A DNA stretch of 9,001 bases. It comes from an uncultured Polaromonas sp. (lineage in GTDB: Bacteria; Pseudomonadota; Gammaproteobacteria; Burkholderiales; Burkholderiaceae). A model generated the notes under the pieces. That model saw only the letters and a list, made by a program, of their open reading frames with translations. It searched no databases and had not been told where the DNA came from. Of this stretch, positions 1 to 5,549 are shown piece after piece; positions within the stretch are counted from its first letter, which is position 1; the number at the start of each line of letters is the position of its first letter. The position numbers were made by a program, and so were the translations under genes. Location of the stretch: the NCBI GenBank assembly GCA_946479075.1, contig CAMLDT010000146.1:1-9001 (forward strand). Direction: 5' to 3'.

Positions 1-526
1 GGGTGCGCCCAGCGTGGACTGGCTCATCGTCGGTGAAGCGCCGGGGGAAAACGAGGACATCGCCGGCGAGCCTTTTGTCGGCCAGGCCGGCAAGCTGCTC
101 GACAACATGCTGCTGGCGATGCGCCTGCAGCGCGGCAACGACGACGCGGTGCGGCCCGGCGTGGCGAAAAACGTGTTCATCACCAATGTGCTCAAGTGCC
201 GCCCGCCGGCCAATCGCAACCCCGATCCCTCAGAAGTGGCGCAGTGCGAGCCCTACCTGAAACGCCAGGTGGAGCTGCTGCAGCCGAAGGTGATCCTCGC
301 GCTGGGCAAGTTCGCGGCGCAGTCGCTGCTGCAGGACAGCGTCCCCGAGCTGCAGAAAATCCCGCTCGGCAAGCTGCGCGGCCAGGTGCACAGCTACCTC
401 GGCGTGCCGGTGGTGGTCAGTTACCACCCGGCCTATCTGCTGCGCAGCCTGGGCGACAAGGCCAAGGCCTGGGATGATTTGTGTCTGGCCATGAGCGTGG
501 CCCCCACGGTCGTCCGCTCGGCATAA
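1..526 (+). CDS. Uracil-DNA glycosylase, family 4 (Fe-S type), 5'-truncated by window edge
   Basis: C-terminal about 174 residues of a DNA-repair glycosylase that removes uracil from DNA to start base-excision repair. The reading frame is already open at base 2 and a GTG at 14 is not a convincing start, so the gene begins upstream. Seen: the active-site motif GEAPGENED (bases 32-58), followed by GEPFVGQAGKLL; the segment TNVLKCRPPANRNP, whose cysteine (197-199) is followed by a second one (245-247) with 15 residues between, the spacing of the last two of four [4Fe-4S] ligands in family 4; and the second active-site motif YHPAYLLR (422-445). The N-terminal CxxC pair expected for this family would lie outside the window. 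The TAA stop is at 524-526. The gene converges on the permease gene, 45 bp away. The family assignment is secure; the full length is unknown. Confidence 0.93.
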   Translation, partial: GAPSVDWLIVGEAPGENEDIAGEPFVGQAGKLLDNMLLAMRLQRGNDDAVRPGVAKNVFITNVLKCRPPANRNPDPSEVAQCEPYLKRQVELLQPKVILALGKFAAQSLLQDSVPELQKIPLGKLRGQVHSYLGVPVVVSYHPAYLLRSLGDKAKAWDDLCLAMSVAPTVVRSA

Positions 527-543
527 CTTCCTGCTGTTCCTCC

Positions 544-586
544 CTGCTGTTCCACAGCAGCCTCGCCGCTGTCAGGTTGTTTTTTT
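544..586 (+). terminator. Possible terminator of the glycosylase gene (hairpin plus distant T-run)
   Basis: A perfect 7-bp stem, CTGCTGT (544-550) with ACAGCAG (554-560) around a 3-base loop, follows the glycosylase stop by 17 bp. An alternative 5-bp stem (ACAGC 554-558 with GCTGT 568-572) is followed by a T-rich run with seven consecutive T at 580-586. The T-run lies inside the 3' end of the opposing permease gene, where it encodes lysines. The strong stem is 19 bases from the seven-T run, and the nearer stem is weak, so this is not a textbook Rho-independent terminator. Confidence 0.3.
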
Positions 587-1462
587 GTCGACCCGTCCCG
601 GCACCAGCACCGAGCCAATCGCCACCACCATCAGCACGACGGCGGTCCAGTCCTGCCAGTGCAGCACTTCGCCCAGGCCCAGCGCGCCGGAAAACACGCC
701 GAGGATGGGAATCATCATCACGCTCAGTGACGAGGCCACCGGCGGCAGGCTGCGCGCCAGGAAATACCAGGCGGCGTGCGCAAAACCGAAGATCAGCACC
801 GCGTTGTAAGCGATGGCCCACCAGGTTGTGGCGCTCGGCGCTTTCCACTGCGGCATTTCAAACAGCAGGCTGAGCCCGCTCAGCACCACCGCCGTCATGG
901 CCGTCATCCAGAAGGAGATCGTCAGCGTGGCGACGGGCATGGTGGTGTTGCGCAGCTTGTGGGTGCCCAGCGCCCACGTCGCCGCGCCCACCAGCGCGCA
1001 CAACACGGCCAGCGGTGCGCCGCTGAGGTTGGTCAGCTCGTGCCACAGCAGCAGCGACACGCCGACCGCGGCCGCACCCACGCCGGCCCAGCTGCGCGCT
1101 GTCAGCTTGTTGCCGAAAAACCAGGCGCCCAGCAGCGCCGAAAAAATCGGCATGGTGTAGCCCAGAATGGCAGCGCGGCCGCTGCTCAGGTGTTTGAGCG
1201 CCACGATGATCAGTGCGTGCCAGACAAACATGTTGGTAAAGGCCAGCCAGAACAGCTCGCGGAACTTGTCGCGCGGCACAAAAAAAGGCACCTTCAGCGC
1301 CACCATCGCCAGACCCAGCACCGGCAGCCCCAGCCAGATCGACAGCGCGCGAAAGGTCAGGGGCGGAAAATCGGCAATGCCCAGTTTCATGACCGGCCAG
1401 TTCAGGCCCCAGGACAGTGTCAGCAGGACCAGGATGATGAGTTGACGTCGGGAGAGTTGCAT
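572..1462 (-). CDS. EamA/DMT-superfamily permease (RhaT-like, 10 TM)
   Basis: A 296-residue inner-membrane protein made almost entirely of hydrophobic segments, with the two-fold repeat of about 5+5 helices typical of drug/metabolite transporters of the EamA type. Visible: N-terminal helix with the SWGLNWPVMKLG segment (about residues 16-27), which matches the family's usual first helix; a GYTMPIFSALLGAWFFG helix that ends repeat one; and in repeat two SLSVMMIPILGVFSGALGLGE, the counterpart in the same position, followed by a last helix and a short basic tail. Members export or import amino acids or other metabolites; the substrate cannot be read from sequence. The ATG at 1460-1462 is the first possible start after an in-frame stop (1514-1516) and is needed for helix 1. 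The leader has no Shine-Dalgarno sequence and is almost pure pyrimidine. It is divergent from pyrF and convergent with the glycosylase. Confidence 0.9.
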   Translation of the reverse strand: MQLSRRQLIILVLLTLSWGLNWPVMKLGIADFPPLTFRALSIWLGLPVLGLAMVALKVPFFVPRDKFRELFWLAFTNMFVWHALIIVALKHLSSGRAAILGYTMPIFSALLGAWFFGNKLTARSWAGVGAAAVGVSLLLWHELTNLSGAPLAVLCALVGAATWALGTHKLRNTTMPVATLTISFWMTAMTAVVLSGLSLLFEMPQWKAPSATTWWAIAYNAVLIFGFAHAAWYFLARSLPPVASSLSVMMIPILGVFSGALGLGEVLHWQDWTAVVLMVVAIGSVLVPGRVDKKTT

Positions 1463-1464
1463 GC

Positions 1465-1498
1465 GGGGGGGGAGAGAAGAAGAGGAGGAGGGAAGGAA
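1465..1498. repeat. 34-bp uninterrupted homopurine/homopyrimidine tract
   Basis: Every base from 1465 to 1498 on the + strand is G or A, beginning with eight G. Around G1479 there is an 11-bp perfect mirror repeat (1474-1484) that continues imperfectly outward. Tracts like this can form triplex DNA under supercoiling. Read as the permease mRNA it is a C/U-only leader immediately before the start codon. Confidence 0.85.
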
Positions 1499-1515
1499 CG
1501 GTGAAGGGTGGCGCT

Positions 1516-1544
1516 ATTGTCCGGGCAACGGCGAAATGTTGCAG
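1516..1544 (-). promoter_or_regulatory. Weak sigma70-like promoter candidate for the permease gene
   Basis: On the - strand, CTGCAA (1539-1544) and GACAAT (1516-1521) are 17 bp apart. They match TTGACA at 3 of 6 and TATAAT at 4 of 6 positions. The predicted transcript would start near 1509 and carry the pyrimidine-only leader. Matches this weak occur by chance, so this is only a candidate. Confidence 0.2.
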
Positions 1545-1581
1545 CGCTCCGGCGCACCTTCGGCAGGATCAAGGCAAGCGG

Positions 1582-1604
1582 AGCTCCCACGGGGGCAGGG
1601 AGCT
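1582..1604. repeat. Inverted repeat in the pyrF/permease divergent region
   Basis: AGCTCCC (1582-1588) and GGGAGCT (1598-1604) form a 7-bp perfect inverted repeat around a 9-base G-rich spacer. It lies 38 bp before the pyrF start and has no T-run on either side, so it is not a terminator. It may be an operator or a leader hairpin, or chance in GC-rich DNA. Confidence 0.45.
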
Positions 1605-1631
1605 GCACGCAGTGAGCGAAGGTGGGGGCCT

Positions 1632-1637
1632 TAAAAT
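1632..1637 (+). promoter_or_regulatory. -10-like hexamer TAAAAT adjacent to the pyrF start
   Basis: TAAAAT matches the sigma70 -10 consensus at 5 of 6 positions and is separated from the pyrF ATG by only 5 bp. Normal spacing would place the transcription start at or within one base of the A of the ATG, giving a leaderless mRNA. There is no recognisable -35 and no extended -10. The lack of a usable Shine-Dalgarno at this ATG is consistent, but the promoter is unproven. Confidence 0.3.
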
Positions 1638-1642
1638 GCCGC

Positions 1643-2467
1643 ATGACTTTCCTTGAGATGCTGGGCGCGGCAGAGCGCACGAACCAATCGATGCTCTGCG
1701 TGGGCCTGGACCCGGACCCGCTGAAGTTTCCCGGCCGCTACAAGGGCGACGCCAACAAGATCTACGACTTTTGCGCCGCCATTGTGGATGCCACGGCCGA
1801 TCTGTCGATTGCCTTCAAGCCGCAGATCGCCTACTTTGCCGCGCACCGCGCCGAAGGCCAGCTTGAACGCCTGATGGAACACATGCGCCGCGTGGCGCCG
1901 CAGGTGCCCATCATTCTCGACGCCAAGCGCGGCGACATCGGCAGCACCGCCGAGCAATATGCCGTTGAGGCCTTCGAGCGTTATGGCGCCGATGCGGTCA
2001 CGCTGTCGCCCTTCATGGGCTTCGATTCGGTCGCGCCTTATCTCAGGCATGAGGGCAAGGGCGCCTTCCTGCTGTGCCGCACGTCCAACCCCGGCGGCGA
2101 TGATTTGCAGAGCCAGCGTTTTGCCTCGGTCGAAGGCCAGCCCCTGCTGTACGAACACGTGGCGCGGCTGGCACAAGGGCCGTGGAACCTCAACGGCCAG
2201 CTGGGCCTGGTGGTCGGCGCGACCTACCCGGCCGAGATCGAGCGCGTGCGCACCGTGGCGCCAACCCTGCCGCTGCTGATTCCGGGCGTGGGTGCGCAGG
2301 GCGGCGACGCCGTGGCCACCGTCAAGGCCGGCTGGCGGCCTGGCGCGCCCATCATCGTCAACTCCTCGCGCGCCATCATTTATGCGTCTTCCGGCGATGA
2401 CTTTGCCGAGGCGGCGCGGCGCGAAGCCATCAGGACGCGGGACCTGCTTCAGGCGGCGCGGAGCTGA
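1643..2467 (+). CDS. pyrF: Orotidine 5'-phosphate decarboxylase
   Basis: Catalyses the last step of de novo UMP synthesis, OMP to UMP plus CO2, in the cytoplasm. The 274-residue product is the longer PyrF subfamily common in Burkholderiales and actinobacteria, larger than the roughly 240-residue E. coli type. Seen: substrate-binding LCVGLDPDP near residues 18-26; AFKPQIAYF (about 58-66); the catalytic D-x-K-x-x-D motif as DAKRGD at residues 93-98 with Lys95; and the phosphate-binding [11 protein letters not shown] near residue 210. The ATG at 1643 was chosen because [11 protein letters not shown] matches the family N-terminus; an in-frame GTG at 1622 would add seven unconserved residues. No good Shine-Dalgarno precedes 1643: the only purine-rich stretch (1615-1628) is too far away. 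The gene is followed 28 bp later by the LysR-type gene on the same strand, with no evident functional link. Confidence 0.97.
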   Translation: MTFLEMLGAAERTNQSMLCVGLDPDPLKFPGRYKGDANKIYDFCAAIVDATADLSIAFKPQIAYFAAHRAEGQLERLMEHMRRVAPQVPIILDAKRGDIGSTAEQYAVEAFERYGADAVTLSPFMGFDSVAPYLRHEGKGAFLLCRTSNPGGDDLQSQRFASVEGQPLLYEHVARLAQGPWNLNGQLGLVVGATYPAEIERVRTVAPTLPLLIPGVGAQGGDAVATVKAGWRPGAPIIVNSSRAIIYASSGDDFAEAARREAIRTRDLLQAARS

Positions 2468-2495
2468 AGCCGGGACAGCCAGAGCGGAACTCCCG

Positions 2496-3395
2496 ATGCA
2501 GCTCAAATGGCTGGAAGATCTGGTGGCGCTGGCGCAGACACGCAATTTCAGCCGCGCCGCAGAGCTGCGCAATGTCACCCACCCGGCCTTTGGCCGGCGT
2601 ATCAAGGCGCTGGAAACCTGGGCCGGCACCCCGCTGATCGAGCGGGGCAGCAGCCCGGTGACCCTGACCGCCGCCGGAACCAGCCTGCTCGACAACGCCC
2701 AGCAGATGATGCGCAAGCTGGGGCATGCGCGCGAAGAATTGCTGGGGGTGGTCGGGCGCCAGGAGGGTGTGGTGCGGTTGGCCACTGGCCGCACCCTGGC
2801 ACGCACCATGGTGGCCGACTGGCTGGTCAAGCTGCAGCCGGTGCTGGCGCAGGCCGGCGGCGAACTGCGCATCCTGACGCGGGCCCTGTCCGAGACCGCC
2901 CAGCTGCTGGAGCGCGGGGAGGCCGACTTCATGCTGACTTACCACCACCCCTTGCTGGCGGTGCAACTCAATGCGCGGCAATACAGCCACCTGACCCTGG
3001 GGCAGGACCGGCTGGTCCCGGTGACGCGGATCAACGCGCATGGCCAGGGCAAACACCGGTTCGCGCCGGGCCACCCCACGGCGTATCTGTCCTATGCCGG
3101 GACGCTGGCGCTGGGCCACCTGGTGGAAGACCACCTGGCCAACCACCCGGACGCGCCGGACCTGCGCCGAGTGGTGGAGTGTGACTCGGCCGATGCCCTG
3201 TTTGAATATGCACTCAAGGGCCTGGGCGTGGCCTGGCTGCCGTGGTCCATGGTGACCGGCGCCGTGAAAGCCGGGCAGCTCGCCTGCCTGGGCGGCAAGC
3301 AGCTGGAAATAGGCTTTGAAGCACGCATGTACCGCCCCAAGCGCCGGCTGCCTGCGCTGGCCGAAAACCTCTGGCGCAGGCTGGAAGCCGGTTGA
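2496..3395 (+). CDS. LysR-type transcriptional regulator, HypT/YjiE-like
   Basis: A 299-residue DNA-binding regulator. The winged helix-turn-helix occupies about residues 3-62 (KWLEDLVALAQTRNFSRAAE, then a recognition helix around THPAFGRRIKALE at 28-40), followed by a linker helix and an effector domain to about 290. The N-terminus and the C-terminal GVAWLP / GQL / ENLWRRLE pattern resemble, from memory, E. coli HypT (YjiE), a hypochlorite-responsive LysR protein. The usual TQPAxS of LysR recognition helices reads THPAFG here. The ATG at 2496 is used because MQLKWLEDL is the family start; upstream in-frame codons overlap pyrF. The Shine-Dalgarno is weak (CGGAA about 6 bases upstream). It is encoded in the same direction as, and 124 bp before, the binding-protein gene, its most likely target. 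Family sure; HypT-subgroup moderately sure; inducer unknown. Confidence 0.92.
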   Translation: MQLKWLEDLVALAQTRNFSRAAELRNVTHPAFGRRIKALETWAGTPLIERGSSPVTLTAAGTSLLDNAQQMMRKLGHAREELLGVVGRQEGVVRLATGRTLARTMVADWLVKLQPVLAQAGGELRILTRALSETAQLLERGEADFMLTYHHPLLAVQLNARQYSHLTLGQDRLVPVTRINAHGQGKHRFAPGHPTAYLSYAGTLALGHLVEDHLANHPDAPDLRRVVECDSADALFEYALKGLGVAWLPWSMVTGAVKAGQLACLGGKQLEIGFEARMYRPKRRLPALAENLWRRLEAG

Positions 3396-3442
3396 AAAGA
3401 GCGGCTGAAAAGAGCGGCTGAACAGGCTGACTGAAAAAGCAC
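3391..3442. repeat. 13-bp tandem repeats spanning the end of the LysR gene
   Basis: Four consecutive 13-bp blocks: GTTGAAAAGAGCG (3391-3403), GCTGAAAAGAGCG (3404-3416), GCTGAACAGGCTG (3417-3429) and ACTGAAAAAGCAC (3430-3442). The first two differ at one base; the last two are degenerate. The LysR stop codon (3393-3395) lies in the first block and each block carries a TGA at the same place. The last block runs into the palindrome described next. Confidence 0.75.
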
Positions 3443-3466
3443 AAGTTTGTGCTTCATGGGCACAAG
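3437..3466. promoter_or_regulatory. Palindromic operator candidate with an extra half-site
   Basis: AAGCACAA (3437-3444) and TTGTGCTT (3447-3454) form a perfect 8-bp inverted repeat around GT. The half-site GCACAAG (3439-3445) recurs at 3460-3466, exactly 21 bp away, about two helical turns. The array ends 53 bp before the start of the binding-protein gene. This is the layout of a regulator binding region, and the adjacent LysR-type protein is the obvious candidate. On the - strand the hairpin is followed by five T, but no gene would be terminated in that direction. Function is inferred. Confidence 0.45.
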
Positions 3467-3508
3467 ACATGGCAAGGTCCTCCCGACAATGGGCTGACTT
3501 TTACACCC

Positions 3509-3513
3509 GAGGA
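3509..3513 (+). promoter_or_regulatory. Ribosome binding site of the binding-protein gene
   Basis: GAGGA lies 6 bases before the ATG at 3520. It decides the start in favour of 3520 over an in-frame ATG at 3469, which would put 17 polar residues in front of a good signal peptide. Confidence 0.75.
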
Positions 3514-3519
3514 TTTGCC

Positions 3520-4503
3520 ATGATCACTTCCAAGTTCCTGCGTTGCGCGGCCGTTGTGGCCCCGCTCATGCTGCTGGCGCCGGTTTCCGCGACGGCCCAG
3601 ACCGACAGCTACCCGAACAAACCGGTCACCATCGTGGTCGCTTACCCGCCCGGCGGCAGCACCGACCTGACCGGCCGCACCCTGGGGCAGGAGCTGTCCA
3701 AACGGCTCGGTGTGCCGGTGGTGATCGAAAACGTCGGCGGCGCCGGCGGCGCCATCGGCGCCCAGAAGGTGGCCAATGCCATGCCCGATGGTTACACCCT
3801 GCTGGCAGGCGCCAACAATGAAATTGCCATCACGCGGCTGGTTTCCCCCGCGGTCAAATACCAGCTCAAGGACTTCACGCCCATCGGGCTGATCGCCTCG
3901 CAGCCCATGGTGCTGGTGGCGTCGCAGAAGTCCGGCGTCAAGAATGTGGACCAGTTCCTGAGCCTGGTCAGGAAGAACCCCGGGCGCTTCAGCTACGGCA
4001 GCTCCGGCGTCGGCACGGCCCTGCATCTGGCCGGCGAGATGGTCAAGGAAAAGGACGGCCTCTTCATGACCCACATTCCCTATCGCGGTGTGGCGCCGCT
4101 GACCAACGACCTGCTGGGCAACAACATCGACTTCGGCGTGTTTGTGCTGTCCAGCGGCCTGCCGCACATCCGCAGCGGCAAAGTGATTGCGCTGGGCGTG
4201 ACGGAAGCCAAGCGTTCCGAGGTCGCACCCGATATTCCGGCCCTGGCAGAGCACCCCAAGCTCAAGGGCGTGGACATCGGCGTGTGGTTTGCACTGATGG
4301 CGCCGGCCCGGCTGCCGGAGCCGATCCGGCTGCGCCTGAAAAAAGCCTTTGATGAAGCCATGCAGTCGCCCGAGCTGCGCAAGAAGCTGGAAGACAGCGG
4401 CTCCACCGTGGCCGAGTCCAATGTCGATCTGGTCCGCTTTCTCGGTTCAGAGACAGCCAAGTACAAAAAAATCATCGACCACGCCAAGATCACGAATGAT
4501 TGA
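3520..4503 (+). CDS. Bug/TctC-family periplasmic solute-binding protein (tripartite tricarboxylate transporter type)
   Basis: A 327-residue exported binding protein that captures a carboxylated solute in the periplasm for a TctAB-type symporter. Seen: a signal peptide with basic residues Lys5 and Arg8, a hydrophobic core to about residue 22 and a likely cut after Ala-Thr-Ala (24-26); then the family hallmark YPNKPVTIVVAYPPGGSTD (31-49), in which the PPGGSTD loop and Asp49 contact the ligand carboxylate in known Bug structures; GVPVVIENVGGAGGAIGA; and DGYTLLAG, all in the usual order. Length is normal for the family. No tctA or tctB lies nearby, which is common for Bug genes in Burkholderiales. 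The last 8 bases overlap the next gene (ATG at 4496, TGA at 4501), pointing to co-translation with the zinc hydrolase. The ligand cannot be told from sequence; an N-acyl amino acid fits the neighbour. Confidence 0.95.
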   Translation: MITSKFLRCAAVVAPLMLLAPVSATAQTDSYPNKPVTIVVAYPPGGSTDLTGRTLGQELSKRLGVPVVIENVGGAGGAIGAQKVANAMPDGYTLLAGANNEIAITRLVSPAVKYQLKDFTPIGLIASQPMVLVASQKSGVKNVDQFLSLVRKNPGRFSYGSSGVGTALHLAGEMVKEKDGLFMTHIPYRGVAPLTNDLLGNNIDFGVFVLSSGLPHIRSGKVIALGVTEAKRSEVAPDIPALAEHPKLKGVDIGVWFALMAPARLPEPIRLRLKKAFDEAMQSPELRKKLEDSGSTVAESNVDLVRFLGSETAKYKKIIDHAKITND

Positions 4504-5482
4504 AGGGGCCGCATTTGAACTTCCGGTGCCGGATCTTTCGGCCTGGCGCGCCGGCAATACCGGCGTGGAAGGGGTCTGGCGTTTTGACGCCGGCCAGCCC
4601 GGCCCCTCGGTGCTGATCAGTGCGCTGGTGCACGGCAACGAGTTGTGCGGCGCGTGGGCCGTCAAGGGTTTGCTTGAAGCCGGTTTGCGGCCCCGGCGCG
4701 GCCAGCTGACACTGGCCTTGTGCAACCTGGCGGCCTTTGACCGCTTTGATCCGGCCCGCCATGACGACTCGCGGTTTGTCGATGAAGACCTGAACCGCCA
4801 ATGGACCGTCGAGCGCATGGAGCGCGGCGACACGCTGGAGCGCCGCCGAGCCGCCGAGCTGCGGCCCTTTGTCGAGCAAGCCGACTGCTTGCTGGACCTG
4901 CATTCCATGCATGAACGCGGCGCGCCGCTGTTGCTGGCTGGCATGCAACCGCGCAACCTGGCCCTCGCCAAACGCCTGCGTGCACCGGCCCATGTGGTGG
5001 TGGATGCCGGCCACCAGGACGGGGTGCGCATGCGCGACTTCGGCCGCTTTGGTGAGCCGGATCCGCAGGGTGGGGCTGGCGCGCCCGCGGCAGGGTGTGC
5101 GCTGCTGCTGGAGTGCGGTTTCCACGGCGACCTGATCAGCCGGGTGGTGGCGCAGGACATGTGTACGCGCTTCCTGGCGGCTGCGGATGTGGTGGACAGC
5201 GAGGCACTGCCAGGCCTGCTGCCGGGCTGGCGCCAGCCTGACGCCGCGCAGCAGTGGGTGCTGGAAGTCACCGGCCCGGTGGTGGCGCGCAGCGACCGAT
5301 TCCGGTTCACCACCGCCTTCCAGGGGCTGGAGTTGATAGAACATACAGGCACCGTGATTGGCTGGAACGACGCGGAGCCGGTGATCACACCTTACGACGA
5401 CTGCGTGCTGGTGATGCCTTCGGTGCGCCAGGCCCGGGCTGGCGTCACGGTGGTCCGGTTTGCACGGCGCCGGCCGCTCTGA
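4496..5482 (+). CDS. Aspartoacylase / succinylglutamate desuccinylase-family zinc hydrolase
   Basis: A 328-residue zinc-dependent amidohydrolase of the AstE/AspA (M14-related) family, which removes an acyl group from an N-acyl amino acid. Seen: zinc ligands His46 and Glu49 in LVHGNELCG and His136 in LLDLHSMHE; the substrate-binding stretch SRFVDEDLNRQW with Arg93, Asn100 and Arg101, spaced like Arg63, Asn70 and Arg71 of human aspartoacylase; and the catalytic Glu206 in LLLECGFHGD. The C-terminal portion (about 250-325) is the expected beta-rich extra domain with ITPYDDCVLVMPS. All expected catalytic residues are present, so it should be active, but the acyl-amino-acid substrate is unknown; no arginine succinyltransferase pathway genes are beside it, so astE itself is unlikely. 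The start overlaps the binding-protein stop by 8 bp and the Shine-Dalgarno is poor, as expected for translational coupling. Confidence 0.92.
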   Translation: MIEGAAFELPVPDLSAWRAGNTGVEGVWRFDAGQPGPSVLISALVHGNELCGAWAVKGLLEAGLRPRRGQLTLALCNLAAFDRFDPARHDDSRFVDEDLNRQWTVERMERGDTLERRRAAELRPFVEQADCLLDLHSMHERGAPLLLAGMQPRNLALAKRLRAPAHVVVDAGHQDGVRMRDFGRFGEPDPQGGAGAPAAGCALLLECGFHGDLISRVVAQDMCTRFLAAADVVDSEALPGLLPGWRQPDAAQQWVLEVTGPVVARSDRFRFTTAFQGLELIEHTGTVIGWNDAEPVITPYDDCVLVMPSVRQARAGVTVVRFARRRPL

Positions 5483-5510
5483 AGCGCCGCCCGCTGTGGA
5501 GCGCTGACGC

Positions 5511-5530
5511 TGGCGGCGCATGGGCCGCCA
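5511..5530. repeat. GC-rich hairpin between the hydrolase and benE-like genes
   Basis: TGGCGGC (5511-5517) pairs perfectly with GCCGCCA (5524-5530) around a 6-base loop. An in-frame ATG at 5520 falls in the loop, an argument against it being the start of the following gene. No T-run follows, so intrinsic termination is unlikely; mRNA end protection or a leader structure is possible. Confidence 0.5.
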
Positions 5531-5533
5531 AGC

Positions 5534-5542
5534 TGCCAAAAT
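5534..5542 (+). promoter_or_regulatory. Extended -10-like element before the benE-like start
   Basis: TGCCAAAAT has the TGn of an extended -10 followed by CAAAAT (4 of 6 matches to TATAAT). It ends 7 bp before the ATG at 5550, so a transcript from it would have little or no leader. There is no credible -35. The arrangement parallels that before pyrF. It would give the transporter and gshB their own promoter. Confidence 0.28.
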
Positions 5543-5549
5543 CGGCGGC

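Noticed and set aside
1622..1642. GTG start for pyrF
   Set aside because: It adds seven residues not seen at family N-termini, and the ATG at 1643 starts the conserved MTFLEML segment.
1631..2932. A 433-codon open frame on the - strand across pyrF and the LysR gene
   Set aside because: The translation is the low-complexity antisense of two recognised genes and has no plausible start or family motif.
3434..3454. Rho-independent terminator on the - strand (hairpin followed by five T)
   Set aside because: No leftward gene reaches this point; both flanking genes run rightward, so an operator role is more plausible.
2430..3470. A 346-codon open frame on the - strand opposite the LysR gene
   Set aside because: It is a His/Gln/Arg-rich shadow of the regulator with no ribosome binding site and no motif.
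3469..3519. Earlier in-frame ATG for the binding-protein gene
   Set aside because: It would place 17 residues ahead of a normal signal peptide, while the ATG at 3520 has a good GAGGA at 6-base spacing.
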